The position numbers were made by a program, and so were the translations under genes. Below the pieces are notes generated by a model. The model was not told the DNA's origin, did no database searches, and was given only the letters and a program-made list of their open reading frames with translations. From the NCBI RefSeq assembly GCF_014190915.1, contig NZ_JACHVU010000006.1, positions 1 through 64,000 of the forward strand: a DNA stretch of 64,000 bases. The letters run 5' to 3'. How positions within the stretch are numbered: the first letter of the stretch is position 1; each line of letters begins with the position of its first letter. This DNA comes from Mycolicibacterium iranicum. GTDB taxonomy: Bacteria; Actinomycetota; Actinomycetes; Mycobacteriales; Mycobacteriaceae. Below, one piece after another: positions 1 through 11,737 of the stretch.

Positions 1-421
1 CGATGACCACTCGCGAGTGGCCTACGCCGAGATTCACGATGACGAAACCGCCGCCACCGCGGTGGCCGTCTTGCACCGGGCGGTCGCCTGGTTCGCTGAG
101 CGCGAGGTCACCGTTGAAGCCGTGTTGTCAGACAACGGCGGCTGCTACCGCTCACATGCATGGCGCCACGCATGCCAGGACCTGGGCATCAAGCACCGCC
201 GAACACGCCCCTACCGTCCGCAAACCAACGGCAAGATCGAACGCTTCCACCGCAGCATGGCTGCCGAATGGGCCTTCGCCCGCTTCTACCCAAACGAGCG
301 CACCCGGCGATCAGCGCTTCCGGCCTGGTTGCATACCTACAATCACCACCGGCAACACTCAGCGATCGGGAAGGTCCCACCCATCACAAGGTTGACCAAC
401 CTGCCTGGGCAGTACAGCTAG
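1..421 (+). mobile_element. Right end of an IS481-family insertion sequence
   Basis: Only the 3' part of the element is in the window. Members of the IS481 family are known to favour CTAG-like targets, and the transposase stop can be completed by the target. Here the transposase TAG is part of CTAG at 418-421, which fits an element boundary at or a few bases before 421. The other end, the terminal inverted repeat and the target duplication cannot be checked from this window. Confidence 0.7.
2..421 (+). CDS. IS481-family transposase, C-terminal part (5' end outside window)
   Basis: The open frame enters from the window edge reading [12 protein letters not shown], the first Asp region of an rve/DDE integrase core. 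The second Asp is in LSDNGGCY (about codons 43-50 of the visible part) and the catalytic Glu is in [11 protein letters not shown], so all three catalytic residues are visible. The C-terminus NLPGQYS followed by TAG resembles the end of Bordetella IS481 transposase. It cuts and joins DNA during transposition of the element. The N-terminal helix-turn-helix part is not visible, so I cannot say whether the gene is intact. The stop codon TAG (419-421) lies inside CTAG (418-421), and the same four bases provide the stop of glnD on the other strand. Family assignment is secure; the exact IS name is not recognised. Confidence 0.9.
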   Translation, partial: DDHSRVAYAEIHDDETAATAVAVLHRAVAWFAEREVTVEAVLSDNGGCYRSHAWRHACQDLGIKHRRTRPYRPQTNGKIERFHRSMAAEWAFARFYPNERTRRSALPAWLHTYNHHRQHSAIGKVPPITRLTNLPGQYS

Positions 422-2889
422 CCGGCCTCGTCCTGCACCTGCTTGGGCGCAGGCGGGGCGGGCAGCACCGCGAACAGGTCCGCCTCCAGCGCCCTGCGCG
501 CCCCGGGGTCCGCGGCGGCCAGCGTGACCCCGAATGCGTCGACCACCGACGATCCCAGCGTGGTGACCTTCGCCCAGGCGATGTCGGCGCCGGCGCGTTC
601 GAACACGCCGGTCAGCAGGGCGAGCAGCCCGGCGCGGTCCGTCGCGCGGATTTCGGCCACGGCCTGACCGGGCGCCACGTCGTGCCACAGCACCCGCGGC
701 GGGGCCGTCGGCGGGTTGATCGGCACGGCGGCCCTGACCTCGCCCGCTCGCCCCGTCGTGGTGCTTTCGGCGTCTTTCTTCTCCAGGGCGGCCATGACGT
801 CGAGCTCGCCGCTGATCGCCAGGATCAGCTGCTGGCGCAGCAGCTCGGCCGCCGGTGGTGAACCGAAGCGGGGCGACACCACGAAGGTGTTGATCGCCGA
901 GCCGTCGTGGCCGTTGACCGACGCCGAGTGCACCCGCAGCGAGTTCAGTGCGAGCACGCCGGCGGCCTTGGACAGCAGGCCCCGGCTGTCGGGGGCGATC
1001 ATCGTGACGTCGAAGGTGTGCGCGGTGTCCGACGGCGTCAGCTCCACGTGCACCCGCGCTTGACCGGCCAGCGACAGGAATCTCGGATCGACGGGGTCGG
1101 GATGCGGCAGGGGTTCGCCGGCCATCACCAGGCGACAGCGCCTCACCAGCTCACCGAGCAGGGAGGCCTTCCAGTCACCCCACACACCGGGGCCGGTCGC
1201 CAACGAGTCCGCTTCGGCGAGCACGTGCAACAGCTCCAGCACCACGAGGTCGCCGTCGAGGGCTTCGACCACGGTGGCGATCGTCGCGGGATCCTGCAGG
1301 TCGCGACGAGTGGCGGTGTGCGGCAACAGCAGATGGTGGCGCACCACCTGGGAGAGCACCCTGATGTCGGAGGGCCACATGCCGAGCCGGCTGCCGATCT
1401 GGTGCGCCAGTTCCGCGCCGATGACGCTGTGGTCTCCGCCGCGACCCTTGCCGATGTCATGCACGAGCGCACCGAGCAGCAACAGGTCCGGCCGTGACAC
1501 CCGCGTAGTGAATGCGCTTGCCCGGGACACTGTTTCGGTGAGATGGCGGTCCACTGTCCAGATGTGCACGACGTCGCGTGGGGGCAGGTCACGAACCGCG
1601 CCCCACTCCGGAAAGAGCCTGCCCCACAGACCGGTACGGTCGAGCGCCTCGATGGTGCCGACCGCCGAGGGGCCCGCGGCGAGCATCACCAGGAGGTCTT
1701 TGAGCGCCTGTCTGGGCCACGGGGTGCGCAATTCGGGCGCGGTCTCGACAAGTCTGCTCAGCGTGGAACCCGCGATCGGCAGGGCCGTGGTGGCCGACGC
1801 GGCGGCGACGCGCAGGATCAGCCCGGGGTCGCGTTCCGGCCGCGCATCGCGGGCCAGGATCACCTCCCCCGCGAACTCGACGACGCCTTCGTCGAGGGGC
1901 CGCCGGACCGGCCTGCGCAGCGCGGAGATTCCCCGGCGCGGCAGGGCGTTGGACGCCGTCCGGATCCCGGCGTCGACGTAGTAACTGACTGTCCGCGCCG
2001 CATCGGACAGCATGCGGGCCAGGTCGAACCTGTCGCCGATGCGCAGCGACGCCCCGATCTCGTCGGCGTGCTGGGCCAGCAGGAGTTCGCGGCCGCGACC
2101 GGCGACACGGTGCAGCTCGGTGCGGACGTTCAGCAGCGAAAGGTGGGCTTCGCCGAGGGTTTCGGTGGGCGAGGCCAGCGATCGACTCGGGTACACGTCG
2201 GCCAGCTGGGCGATCGCCAGCGCATTGAGGAGCTGAACGTCCCGCAGCCCGCCCCTGCCGCACTTGAGATCCGGCTCGGCGCGGTGGGCGATCTGGCCGC
2301 TGCGCTGCCACCGCGCCTTCGTGTGTTCGACCAGTTCGTCGAAACGTGGCGCGATTCCGGTGCGCCACTGCCGGCGCGCACCCCCGACGAGAAGGGCTGA
2401 CAGGTCGGCATCGCCGGCGATGTGACGCGCCTCGAGCATCGCCAGCCCGGCCGAGATGTCCTCGCCGGCGACGCGCAGCGCCTCGGGCACGGTCCGGACG
2501 CTGTGGTCCAGACGAATGTTGGCATCCCACAACGGGTACCAGAGGAGCTCGGCGACCTCGCCCACCGCATCGGCAGGCATGTTGTCGTGCAACAGCATCA
2601 GGTCGAGGTCCGAGTAGGGCAGAAGCTCACCCCGGCCCAGACCGCCGGTGGCCACGATCGCGAAACCGCTCGTCGCGGTGATGCCGATCTCGGTTGCCTT
2701 TGTGGTGAGCCAGAAGTCGTGTAGATCCAGCAGCGCATCGCGCAGACCGGCCGAGTCGAGCTGGCGGGCACTCCCCGACAGGAGCTGTTCTGCGGCGGCG
2801 ACGAGATCCTTTGCCGGACGGGACGAGACCGCCGCCGGACGCTCCCAACGGGACGCGCCGGCGGCGGGCTGCGACTTCGAATCCTTCAC
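418..2889 (-). CDS. glnD: Bifunctional PII nucleotidyltransferase / deadenylylating enzyme GlnD
   Basis: GlnD senses nitrogen status and attaches or removes a nucleotide on the PII T-loop tyrosine; in actinobacteria this is adenylylation of GlnK-type PII. Domains in order: nucleotidyltransferase core with GG-x-GRGE and SDLDL near residues 82-97, a GlnE/GlnD linker, an HD hydrolase domain with ALVHDIGKG near residue 477, and two C-terminal ACT domains. I chose the GTG at 2889, 823 aa, because GGGAGGA lies 7-8 bases upstream; an in-frame ATG at 2922 would add 11 residues without such a site. It is the third gene after amt and glnB, 81 bp from glnB. An IS481-type element abuts its stop codon, but the protein end DEAG looks unaffected. 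Confidence 0.95.
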   Translation of the reverse strand: MKDSKSQPAAGASRWERPAAVSSRPAKDLVAAAEQLLSGSARQLDSAGLRDALLDLHDFWLTTKATEIGITATSGFAIVATGGLGRGELLPYSDLDLMLLHDNMPADAVGEVAELLWYPLWDANIRLDHSVRTVPEALRVAGEDISAGLAMLEARHIAGDADLSALLVGGARRQWRTGIAPRFDELVEHTKARWQRSGQIAHRAEPDLKCGRGGLRDVQLLNALAIAQLADVYPSRSLASPTETLGEAHLSLLNVRTELHRVAGRGRELLLAQHADEIGASLRIGDRFDLARMLSDAARTVSYYVDAGIRTASNALPRRGISALRRPVRRPLDEGVVEFAGEVILARDARPERDPGLILRVAAASATTALPIAGSTLSRLVETAPELRTPWPRQALKDLLVMLAAGPSAVGTIEALDRTGLWGRLFPEWGAVRDLPPRDVVHIWTVDRHLTETVSRASAFTTRVSRPDLLLLGALVHDIGKGRGGDHSVIGAELAHQIGSRLGMWPSDIRVLSQVVRHHLLLPHTATRRDLQDPATIATVVEALDGDLVVLELLHVLAEADSLATGPGVWGDWKASLLGELVRRCRLVMAGEPLPHPDPVDPRFLSLAGQARVHVELTPSDTAHTFDVTMIAPDSRGLLSKAAGVLALNSLRVHSASVNGHDGSAINTFVVSPRFGSPPAAELLRQQLILAISGELDVMAALEKKDAESTTTGRAGEVRAAVPINPPTAPPRVLWHDVAPGQAVAEIRATDRAGLLALLTGVFERAGADIAWAKVTTLGSSVVDAFGVTLAAADPGARRALEADLFAVLPAPPAPKQVQDEAG

Positions 2890-2970
2890 GAGATGTCCTC
2901 CCGGCACTTGACGATCCAGCACTCACACGGCGCAACTGCCGGGAGACGACTTCTCATTCGACGATGTGGA

Positions 2971-4697
<1,727 letters not shown>

Positions 4698-4786
4698 TTT
4701 GTGTGAACCTCCTTGGGATGACGGCCGACCAGGATCGGCCTCCCGAAGAGACTCTTTTGCCCGCGTTTCACCTGTGATGCTGTTGT

Positions 4787-4834
4787 GTTTCGCCCGCGTG
4801 AACGGACACGTCTATGCCGTTACGCTCATGTTTC
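4787..4834 (-). promoter_or_regulatory. Candidate GlnR operator upstream of amt-glnB-glnD
   Basis: Read on the minus strand, GAAAC-ATGAGC-GTAAC (4834-4819) and TTCAC-GCGGGC-GAAAC (4802-4787) are two pairs of half-sites, each with a 6-base spacer. The described actinobacterial GlnR box is built from GTnAC and GAAAC half-sites at 11-base periods, and the starts of the two pairs are about three periods apart. A further GTGAAAC lies at 4771-4765. The sites lie 90-140 bp before the amt start. Binding by GlnR is inferred from the motif only. Confidence 0.55.
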
Positions 4835-4895
4835 ACCAGGGGCGGACAGCAGAAATCACGCGGTCGGACAGCGAAATTCGGTGTCGAATTCGGTG

Positions 4896-6368
4896 TCAGC
4901 CCAGCAATGCGTCGACGAACGCGGCGGGCTCGAACGGGGCCAGATCGTCGGGGCCCTCACCGAGCCCGACCAGCTTCACGGGCACCCCGAGTTCCTGTTG
5001 CACGCGGAACACGATGCCGCCCTTGGCCGTCCCGTCGAGCTTGGTCAGGACCACCCCGGTGATGTTGACGACCTCGGCGAACACCCGGGCCTGCGGCAAG
5101 CTGTTCTGCCCGATGGTCGCGTCGAGAACCAGCAGTACCTCATCGACTTCGGCCCGCTTGCCGACGACCCGCTTGACCTTGCCCAGCTCGTCCATCAGGC
5201 CGGTCTTGGTGTGCAGCCGCCCGGCGGTGTCGACCACGACGACGTCGGCGCCCGACGCGATCCCGGTGTCGACGGCGTCGAAAGCCACCGAGGCGGGATC
5301 GGCGCCCTCGGGTCCGCGCACCACCTGGGCCCCGACGCGCGACGCCCACGACTGCAGCTGGTCGGCCGCGGCGGCCCGGAACGTGTCGGCCGCACCGAGG
5401 ACGACCCGGCGTCCGTCGGCGACGAGGACGCGGGCGAGCTTGCCGACCGTGGTCGTCTTGCCCGTGCCGTTGACACCCACGACGAGGAGGACGGACGGCT
5501 TGTCGGCGTGCGGCAGGGCCCGGATCGACCGGTCGAGGTCAGGCTGGAGTTCGTCGATCAGCACCTCGCGCAGCACCGCACGGGCATCGGCTTCGGTGCG
5601 CACCCGGGCGCTGGCCATCTTGACCCGCAGCGAGCTCACCACCGACTCGGTGACCACCGGTCCGAGGTCGGCGATCAGCAGGGTGTCCTCCACCTCTTCC
5701 CACGAGTCCTCGTCCAGGTCGCCGCCACCGAGCAGCCCCAGCATGCTGCGGCCGAGGGTGTTCTGGGACTTCGACAGACGCCCGCGCAGCCGGTCGAGGC
5801 GCCCTTCGGCCGGTGCGATGGAGTCGAGGTCGGGCGCCGCGGGAGCGGCGTCGTCGACGACGGGGTCGGCAACCGTCGCGGGCTCAGGGGCAGCCGTGGG
5901 CGCCTGGGGCGCCTCGACGTCGGGAGCGGGCGCCGTGTCCTGGGGGGCAGGCGGTGCGACGGGCGCCTCGGGCTCGGTGGCGGGCGCGGCGGGGGGCGCG
6001 GTGTCGAGCTCGGTGGCGGGCTCGCGCTCCACCACCGGCGGCTCGGGCAGTCTGACGTCGGCGATGGGGCGTTTGGGCGCGTCCCGCGGGATGGTGGCAT
6101 CATCACCGACAGCAGGCAAGCCGCTGGTGTCCAGCCGCTGCGGACGCTCGGGCGTCTTCGGTGGGGCCGCCGGGGCCCTGGGGGGTGCCGACTGGGTGAA
6201 TGTGATGCTTGACGTGGCGGTATAGCCGCCCGAGCGATCGACAGGAGTGGCAGTGTCCGGAGCCTTGAGGCTGATCTGCCTGCGGCGGTACCGCACCAGC
6301 CCCACGACGAGTGCGACGACGAGCAGAACGGCGATGACCGCGATGGCGATCCAGAGACCTTCACTCAC
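4896..6368 (-). CDS. ftsY: Signal recognition particle receptor FtsY
   Basis: SRP receptor GTPase that docks ribosome-SRP complexes at the membrane translocon. Residues about 5-24 form an N-terminal membrane anchor, then RYRRRQ. Residues about 35-185 are a long Pro/Ala/acidic linker of low complexity. The NG domain follows: GVNGTGKTT P-loop at 298-306, DTAGRL, and TKLDGTAKGG. The start is a GTG with no strong Shine-Dalgarno; the reading frame and anchor support it. Length 490 aa, longer than E. coli-type NG cores because of the linker. Only 28 bp separate its start from a divergent isomerase gene. The stop TGA begins a short direct repeat with the theme ACACCGAATT. Confidence 0.97.
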   Translation of the reverse strand: MSEGLWIAIAVIAVLLVVALVVGLVRYRRRQISLKAPDTATPVDRSGGYTATSSITFTQSAPPRAPAAPPKTPERPQRLDTSGLPAVGDDATIPRDAPKRPIADVRLPEPPVVEREPATELDTAPPAAPATEPEAPVAPPAPQDTAPAPDVEAPQAPTAAPEPATVADPVVDDAAPAAPDLDSIAPAEGRLDRLRGRLSKSQNTLGRSMLGLLGGGDLDEDSWEEVEDTLLIADLGPVVTESVVSSLRVKMASARVRTEADARAVLREVLIDELQPDLDRSIRALPHADKPSVLLVVGVNGTGKTTTVGKLARVLVADGRRVVLGAADTFRAAAADQLQSWASRVGAQVVRGPEGADPASVAFDAVDTGIASGADVVVVDTAGRLHTKTGLMDELGKVKRVVGKRAEVDEVLLVLDATIGQNSLPQARVFAEVVNITGVVLTKLDGTAKGGIVFRVQQELGVPVKLVGLGEGPDDLAPFEPAAFVDALLG

Positions 6369-6396
6369 CGTGCCATTGTCTCAGGGGGCATAACCG

Positions 6397-7425
6397 GTGA
6401 CGCCTGACCCCGGGGCTGTGCTGCGCCACCGCAAGCGGCGCCACATCGATGTGTGCCTGACCGAACCCGTCGACTACCAGACGCTCACCACCGGTTTCGA
6501 GCGCTACCGTCTCCCCTACAACGCGCTGACCCAGACCGACCTCGACAGCGTCGATCTCGGAACGGAGTTCTTCGGATCACCGCTGAAGGCCCCGGTGCTC
6601 ATCGGCGCCATGACCGGCGGTGCGGAGCTCTCGGGCATCATCAACCGCAATCTGGCCGTTGCAGCCCAGCAACTCGGTATCGGAATGATGCTGGGCTCGC
6701 AGCGGGTCATGATCGACGACGCGGCCGCGGCAGCGAGCTTTGACGTCCGCGAGTCGGCGCCGGACGTGTTGTTGATCGGCAACATCGGTTTGGCGCAGTT
6801 GCAGTCGTCGATGGTGCCCGGGCTGGCCGCAGCGCTCGACCGGGTCGGCGCGAACGGGCTTGCGGTGCACACCAACCCGCTGCAGGAAGCGATGCAGCAC
6901 AACGGCGACACCGACTTCTCCGGTTCGATGGCCCGGCTGCGGGACGTCGCCGGGACGATCGGTTACCCGGTGATGCTCAAGGAGGTCGGCCACGGCATCG
7001 GCGCGGCCGCGGCCGCCGAACTGCACGACTGTCCCATCGCCGCGGTGGACGTGGCCGGGGCGGGCGGCACGTCGTGGGCGCGCATCGAGCAGTTCGTCCG
7101 CTACGGGGAGGTGCGCTATCCCGCGCTCGCCGAGTGGGGCATCCCCACCGCGCAGGCGCTCACCGAGGTGCGGGGACTGCTGCCGGACGTCCCGCTCGTC
7201 GCCTCCGGGGGGATCCGCACCGGGATGGACGCCGCGAAGGCGCTGGCGATGGGGGCCGAGGTGGTGGCGATCGCCCGCCCTCTGCTCGCTCCGGCGGTGG
7301 AATCCGCTGCTGCCGTTGTGGATTGGCTGCAGCGGTTCATCGACGAGCTGCTGGTGTGCCTGCACGGGTGCGGTGCGGCGAATCTCACCGCGCTGCGCGA
7401 GCGCGGCGTGACCGCGGCCGGCTGA
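6397..7425 (+). CDS. fni: Isopentenyl-diphosphate delta-isomerase, type 2 (FMN-dependent)
   Basis: Interconverts isopentenyl and dimethylallyl diphosphate for isoprenoid synthesis using FMN and NADPH. The 342-residue sequence has the type 2 family pattern: [12 protein letters not shown] near the N-terminus, [20 protein letters not shown] near residue 105, a NIGLAQL strand, [23 protein letters not shown] and the phosphate-binding [19 protein letters not shown] near residue 270. The start is GTG 6397 with GGGGG about 8 bases upstream; an alternative GTG lies at 6418. It is the only plus-strand gene in this section, divergent from ftsY and convergent with smc. The homologous M. tuberculosis region lacks a gene here, so this looks like a lineage-specific insertion. 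Confidence 0.93.
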   Translation: MTPDPGAVLRHRKRRHIDVCLTEPVDYQTLTTGFERYRLPYNALTQTDLDSVDLGTEFFGSPLKAPVLIGAMTGGAELSGIINRNLAVAAQQLGIGMMLGSQRVMIDDAAAAASFDVRESAPDVLLIGNIGLAQLQSSMVPGLAAALDRVGANGLAVHTNPLQEAMQHNGDTDFSGSMARLRDVAGTIGYPVMLKEVGHGIGAAAAAELHDCPIAAVDVAGAGGTSWARIEQFVRYGEVRYPALAEWGIPTAQALTEVRGLLPDVPLVASGGIRTGMDAAKALAMGAEVVAIARPLLAPAVESAAAVVDWLQRFIDELLVCLHGCGAANLTALRERGVTAAG

Positions 7426-7430
7426 CCCCG

Positions 7431-10400
7431 TCAGGAACTGGCGACCAGTTCCTGACCCCGCATCCGCTGGGAGATGACGGTGGTGATGCCGTCGCCGCGC
7501 ATCGTGACGCCGTACAGTGCGTCGGCGACCTCCATCGTCGGCTTCTGGTGCGTGATCACGATGAGCTGTGACCGTTCGCGCAGTTGCTCGAACAGGCTGA
7601 TCAACCGGCGCAGGTTGACGTCGTCGAGGGCCGCTTCGACCTCATCCATCACGTAGAACGGTGAAGGCCGCGCGCGGAAGATCGCGACGAGCATCGCGAC
7701 GGCTGTCAGCGACTTCTCCCCGCCCGACAGCAGCGAGAGGCGCTTGATCTTCTTGCCGGGCGGGCGGGCCTCGACCTCGATCCCCGTGGTGAGCATGTCG
7801 CTGGGGTCGGTCAGCAGCAGCCGGCCCTCGCCGCCGGGGAACAGGGTCGAGAAAACCTGGGTGAACTCGCGTTCGACATCCATGTAGGCCTCGGTGAACA
7901 CCTGCAGGATCCGGGTGTCCACATCGGCGATGACGTCGAGGAGGTCCTTGCGCGCAGCCTTGACGTCCTCGAGCTGGGTCGACAGGAAGTTGTAGCGCTC
8001 CTCCAGGGCCGCGAACTCCTCCAGGGCAAGGGGATTCACGCGGCCGAGCTCCTTGAGCTCCTTCTCGGCACGTTTGGCCCGGCGCTCCTGTGTGGGCCGG
8101 TCGTAGGGCATCGGCGCGGGTGCGGTGACCTGCTCGCCGCGCTCGCGCGCCTGCTCGTATTCGGCGACCTCCAGCTCCGAGGGCGGCAACGGCACCTCGG
8201 GACCGTATTCGGCGACCAGGTCGGCCACCGCCATACCGAACTGCTCGAGGACCTGCTGTTCGAGCTGCTCGATGCGCAGCGCCGCCTGCGCCTTGGCCAC
8301 CTCGTCGCGGTGCAGCGCATCGGTGAGGGCGGTGATCCGCGCGGTGAGCTCGTTGACCTCTTCTCGGGCCTTGGTCAGGGCACCCGCGCGCACCTGGCGC
8401 TCGGCGGCGACCTCGTCGCGTACCTGCGACGCCACCGCCACCGCCTCACTGAGGCGTTGAGCCACCAGCCTTCCCGCTCCCGCGACGGCGGTCGCCACCG
8501 CCGCGGCGTGCACACGCGCCTCGCGGGCCCGCTGAGCGCGCGCCCGCGCCTCTCGCTCGGCGACCGCTGACCGGCGCAGCGAATCGGCGCGGCCACGAAC
8601 GGCGTTCGCGCGCTCCTCCGCGGTCCGCAGAGCCAGCCGGGCTTCCACCTCCGCCGAACGTGCGGCCTCGACGGCGGCGGTCGATTCCGTGCGGTCGACC
8701 ACCTCGACGTCGAACGTGGGTTCCTGCTGGGCATTGTGCAGTCGCAGTTCGAGTGCGGCGAGCTCCTCGACGGTGCGGTTGCGGCCCGCCTCGAGCTCGT
8801 CCCGCTGCGCGATCAGGCGCTGCCACTCGTCGTCGGCGGCGCGGGCGTCCTGGCCGAGACGACCCAGCTGCTCGTAGATCGAGGAGATGGCGGCGTCGGA
8901 TTCGTTGAGGGCCGCCAGTGCGTGTTCGGCAGCGTCCTGGCGGGCGGATTGTTCGGCCAGTGCTCCCGAGAGCGCCGCCGACAGCTCGCCGGTCCGGCGT
9001 TCGGCGTCGACCAGCTCCGAGCGCGCCTGGTCCACGGCGGACTGGATCTCCAGCGTGCTGGGTTTGCGGTCGGATCCGCCGCTGACCCAGCCGGATCCGA
9101 CGAGGTCGCCGTCGGCCGTCACGGCTCGCAGATGCGGTTGTGCAGCAACGAGTTCCAGCGCGGCGGCGAGATCGTCCACGACCGCGACGCCCGCCAGCAT
9201 CGCCGATACCGCGCCCCGTACCCGCGGCGTGGGATCGACCAGATCGAGAGCCCACGACGCCCCGGCGGGCAACGAGCCCGTCACCTGAGGCTGAGCGGGC
9301 CAGTCCCCCAGCACGATCGCGGCCCTGCCGCCGTCGGACTCCTTCAGTGCAGCGACCGCCGCACGCGCGGCGTCGACGTCGTCGGCGGCGAGCGCGTCGG
9401 CCGCGGCGCCCAGCACCGCCGCGACAGCCGACTCGTGTCCGGGCCGCACCTTGACCAGGTTCGCGATGGAACCGAAAAGCCCTGTCCCGCCGTGATTCTC
9501 CTGCAGCCAGGCTGCGCCGTCCTTGCGGTCCAGACCCACCGACAGCGCATCGATCCGGGCCTGCAGCGACGCCACCTGGCGCTCGGCGGCGCGCTCGGCG
9601 GCCTGCAGTTCGGACACCCGTTCATCGGCCAGGCGCAGCGCTGCGACCGAGCGGTCGTGGTGTTCGTCGAGACCGACCTCGCCCTCGTCGAGCTCGGCGA
9701 CGCGCCCCTGCACGGTTTCGAACTCGGCCTGGGTCTGCTGGGCGCGGGCGGCCGCCTCGTCGATGGTCGCGGTGAGCCGCGCGACCGTCTCGTCGACGGA
9801 TTCGACCCGGGTGCGCATGGTGTCGACCTGGCCGGACAGCCGGGCAAGTCCTTCGCGGCGATCGGCCTCGGCGCGCGCTGCGGCCATGTGGGCACGCTCT
9901 GCCTCGGCAGCCACCTGTTCGCGCTCGGACAGTTCGGCACGTGCGGATTCCAGTCTGGCCTGGGATTCGGCCAGTTCGTCGAGCAATTGCCGCTCCTGCT
10001 CGGCGACGGCGTCGGCTTGGGCTTCGAGCTCGTCGGGGTCGGGTCCGACCGAGAAGTCGGGTTCGGCGTCGAGGTGCTGGGCGCGCTCGCTGGCGATGCG
10101 CACCGTGGCCCCCACGCGTTCGGCCAGGGCCGACAGCCGGAACCAGCGCTGCTGGGCGGCGTCGGCGCGCTCGCTGAGATCCTCGACCGCGCTTTCGTGC
10201 GCGTCCAGTTCCAGCGCCCGAGCCTCCAGGCGCTCGCTGAGGTCCTCGTGTTCGCGGCGCAGCGTGGTCTCGGCTTGGTTGGTGTCGTCGAACTCGGCCT
10301 TGCGGGAGACGAGGTCGTCGGCGGCCAGCCGCAGGCGGGAGTCACGCAGGTCGGCCTGGATGGTCTGCGCGCGGCGGGCCATCTCGGCCTGGCGGCCCAG

Positions 10401-11012
10401 CGGCTTGAGCTGACGGCGCAGCTCGGTGGTCAGATCGGTGAGCCTCGCGAGGTTGGCCGCCATCGAGTCCAGCTTGCGGACGGCCTTTTCCTTGCGCTTG
10501 CGGTGTTTCAGAACACCCGCGGCCTCCTCGATGAAGGCGCGCCGGTCCTCCGGACGCGATTCGAGGATCTCCGACAGCTTGCCCTGCCCGACGATCACGT
10601 GCATCTCCCGGCCGATGCCGGAGTCGCTCAGCAGCTCCTGCACATCCGCCAAACGGCAACGGCTGCCGTTGATCTCGTACTCCCCCGCGCCGTCGCGGAA
10701 CATGCGCCGGGTGATCGACACCTCGGAGTACTCGATGGGCAGCGCGTTGTCGGAGTTGTCGATGGTCAGGGTCACCTCGGCGCGACCGAGCGGCGCACGC
10801 GACGACGTGCCGGCGAAGATGACGTCTTCCATCTTGCCGCCGCGCAGGGTCTTGGCGCCCTGCTCGCCCATCACCCAGGTGAGCGCGTCGACGACATTGG
10901 ACTTACCCGAACCGTTGGGACCGACCACGCAGGTGATCCCCGGCTCGAAGCGCAGAGTCGTCGGCGAAGCGAAGGACTTGAAGCCCTTCAGCGTCAGACT
11001 CTTCAGATGCAT
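7431..11012 (-). CDS. smc: Chromosome segregation ATPase SMC
   Basis: A full-length SMC protein of 1193 residues that, with ScpA and ScpB, organises and segregates the chromosome. The N-terminal head starts [14 protein letters not shown] with Walker [10 protein letters not shown] near residues 33-41. Two long Glu/Ala/Arg-rich coiled-coil stretches flank a hinge of about residues 490-660 that contains Gly-rich [12 protein letters not shown] and [11 protein letters not shown]. The C-terminal head has [13 protein letters not shown] (signature) and [12 protein letters not shown] (Walker B). It converges with the isomerase gene, with five bases between stop codons. The acyP gene lies 26 bp upstream and osmC before that, probably one transcript. 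Confidence 0.98.
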   Translation of the reverse strand: MHLKSLTLKGFKSFASPTTLRFEPGITCVVGPNGSGKSNVVDALTWVMGEQGAKTLRGGKMEDVIFAGTSSRAPLGRAEVTLTIDNSDNALPIEYSEVSITRRMFRDGAGEYEINGSRCRLADVQELLSDSGIGREMHVIVGQGKLSEILESRPEDRRAFIEEAAGVLKHRKRKEKAVRKLDSMAANLARLTDLTTELRRQLKPLGRQAEMARRAQTIQADLRDSRLRLAADDLVSRKAEFDDTNQAETTLRREHEDLSERLEARALELDAHESAVEDLSERADAAQQRWFRLSALAERVGATVRIASERAQHLDAEPDFSVGPDPDELEAQADAVAEQERQLLDELAESQARLESARAELSEREQVAAEAERAHMAAARAEADRREGLARLSGQVDTMRTRVESVDETVARLTATIDEAAARAQQTQAEFETVQGRVAELDEGEVGLDEHHDRSVAALRLADERVSELQAAERAAERQVASLQARIDALSVGLDRKDGAAWLQENHGGTGLFGSIANLVKVRPGHESAVAAVLGAAADALAADDVDAARAAVAALKESDGGRAAIVLGDWPAQPQVTGSLPAGASWALDLVDPTPRVRGAVSAMLAGVAVVDDLAAALELVAAQPHLRAVTADGDLVGSGWVSGGSDRKPSTLEIQSAVDQARSELVDAERRTGELSAALSGALAEQSARQDAAEHALAALNESDAAISSIYEQLGRLGQDARAADDEWQRLIAQRDELEAGRNRTVEELAALELRLHNAQQEPTFDVEVVDRTESTAAVEAARSAEVEARLALRTAEERANAVRGRADSLRRSAVAEREARARAQRAREARVHAAAVATAVAGAGRLVAQRLSEAVAVASQVRDEVAAERQVRAGALTKAREEVNELTARITALTDALHRDEVAKAQAALRIEQLEQQVLEQFGMAVADLVAEYGPEVPLPPSELEVAEYEQARERGEQVTAPAPMPYDRPTQERRAKRAEKELKELGRVNPLALEEFAALEERYNFLSTQLEDVKAARKDLLDVIADVDTRILQVFTEAYMDVEREFTQVFSTLFPGGEGRLLLTDPSDMLTTGIEVEARPPGKKIKRLSLLSGGEKSLTAVAMLVAIFRARPSPFYVMDEVEAALDDVNLRRLISLFEQLRERSQLIVITHQKPTMEVADALYGVTMRGDGITTVISQRMRGQELVASS

Positions 11013-11038
11013 GACGCGTTACCCTACCGCCGCGGAGG

Positions 11039-11323
11039 TCAGCGCTCGGTGAACCCCGTGAACGCGTCGGCGGCTTCCGACCAGTCGTGAATCACGTTGT
11101 CGACCTGCCCCGGCGTGTTTCCGCTCGTGAGCAGCTCCAGCAGGCGTTCGCAGGCGTCGCGGGGGCCCTGCGCGACGACGTGGACCCGGCCGTCGGGCTT
11201 GTTCGCCGCGTAGCCCGTCAGGCCGAGCTCGAGGGCCCGCGACCGCGTCCACCAGCGGAAACCCACGCCCTGCACCTGGCCGTGCACCCAGGCCACCAGC
11301 CGAGTATCAGTTTCCCCCAACAT
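11039..11323 (-). CDS. acyP: Acylphosphatase
   Basis: A 94-residue acylphosphatase that hydrolyses carboxyl-phosphate bonds. The family signature is present: VHGQVQGVGFRWWTRSRALELGLTGYAAN with the substrate-binding Arg (about residue 23) and catalytic Asn in the YAANKPDG turn, then GRVHVVAQGP. Length is typical. Its start overlaps the end of the upstream OsmC-like gene by 17 bases, and it is followed after 26 bp by smc. Linkage acyP-smc is conserved in mycobacteria, without a known functional reason. Confidence 0.95.
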   Translation of the reverse strand: MLGETDTRLVAWVHGQVQGVGFRWWTRSRALELGLTGYAANKPDGRVHVVAQGPRDACERLLELLTSGNTPGQVDNVIHDWSEAADAFTGFTER

Positions 11324-11723
11324 CTTTCACCTCAAATGTCACTTCCGCCCCAGCCTTTAACGTGCGCCCCACCGTGCACACCTGGTCGATGGCACGTTCG
11401 ACGACGGTGAGCAGCCGGGCCTTGTCGTCGGCCGACAACGCCGAGAGGTCTGCTTCCAGCACCTCCGCGAGCAGCGGGTAGCGCTCCTGCTCGCGGTCGG
11501 CGAGTCCGGACACCCGGATCGTGGTCTCGTAGTCGTCTCCCAGCCGTCGGCGCAGTGGCTGGTCGCTGGACAGCCCGCTGCACGCCGCCAGCGCGATCTT
11601 CATCAGCTCGCCCGGCGTGAAGACGCCCTCGACGTCCTCCGAGCCGATCAGCACTTCGGCGCCGCGCGTGCTGCGCCCCGTATAGCGACGCACCCCGGTG
11701 CGCTCAACCCACAGTTCGGTCAC
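11307..11723 (-). CDS. OsmC family peroxide reductase-like protein
   Basis: A 138-residue OsmC/Ohr superfamily protein. Members are Cys-based reductases of organic hydroperoxides, or have unknown substrates. Visible features are the N-terminal beta region WVERTGVRRYTGRSTRG, the helix ELMKIALAACSGLSSDQ with one conserved Cys near residue 48, and a C-terminal strand-helix region with a second Cys in QVCTVGRTLKAG (about residue 119). The start is GTG (VTELWVE). It is translationally coupled to acyP by a 17-base overlap. The region upstream of its start is the 83-bp tandem repeat array, so its promoter must lie in or beyond repeated DNA. Confidence 0.88.
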   Translation of the reverse strand: MTELWVERTGVRRYTGRSTRGAEVLIGSEDVEGVFTPGELMKIALAACSGLSSDQPLRRRLGDDYETTIRVSGLADREQERYPLLAEVLEADLSALSADDKARLLTVVERAIDQVCTVGRTLKAGAEVTFEVKDVGGN

Positions 11724-11737
11724 GCCCTATTTCTACA

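Noticed and set aside
8736..11090. Very long open frame (784 codons) on the plus strand opposite smc
   Set aside because: It is the complement of smc coding sequence; the high GC at third positions removes stops on the other strand. No family features or ribosome binding site.
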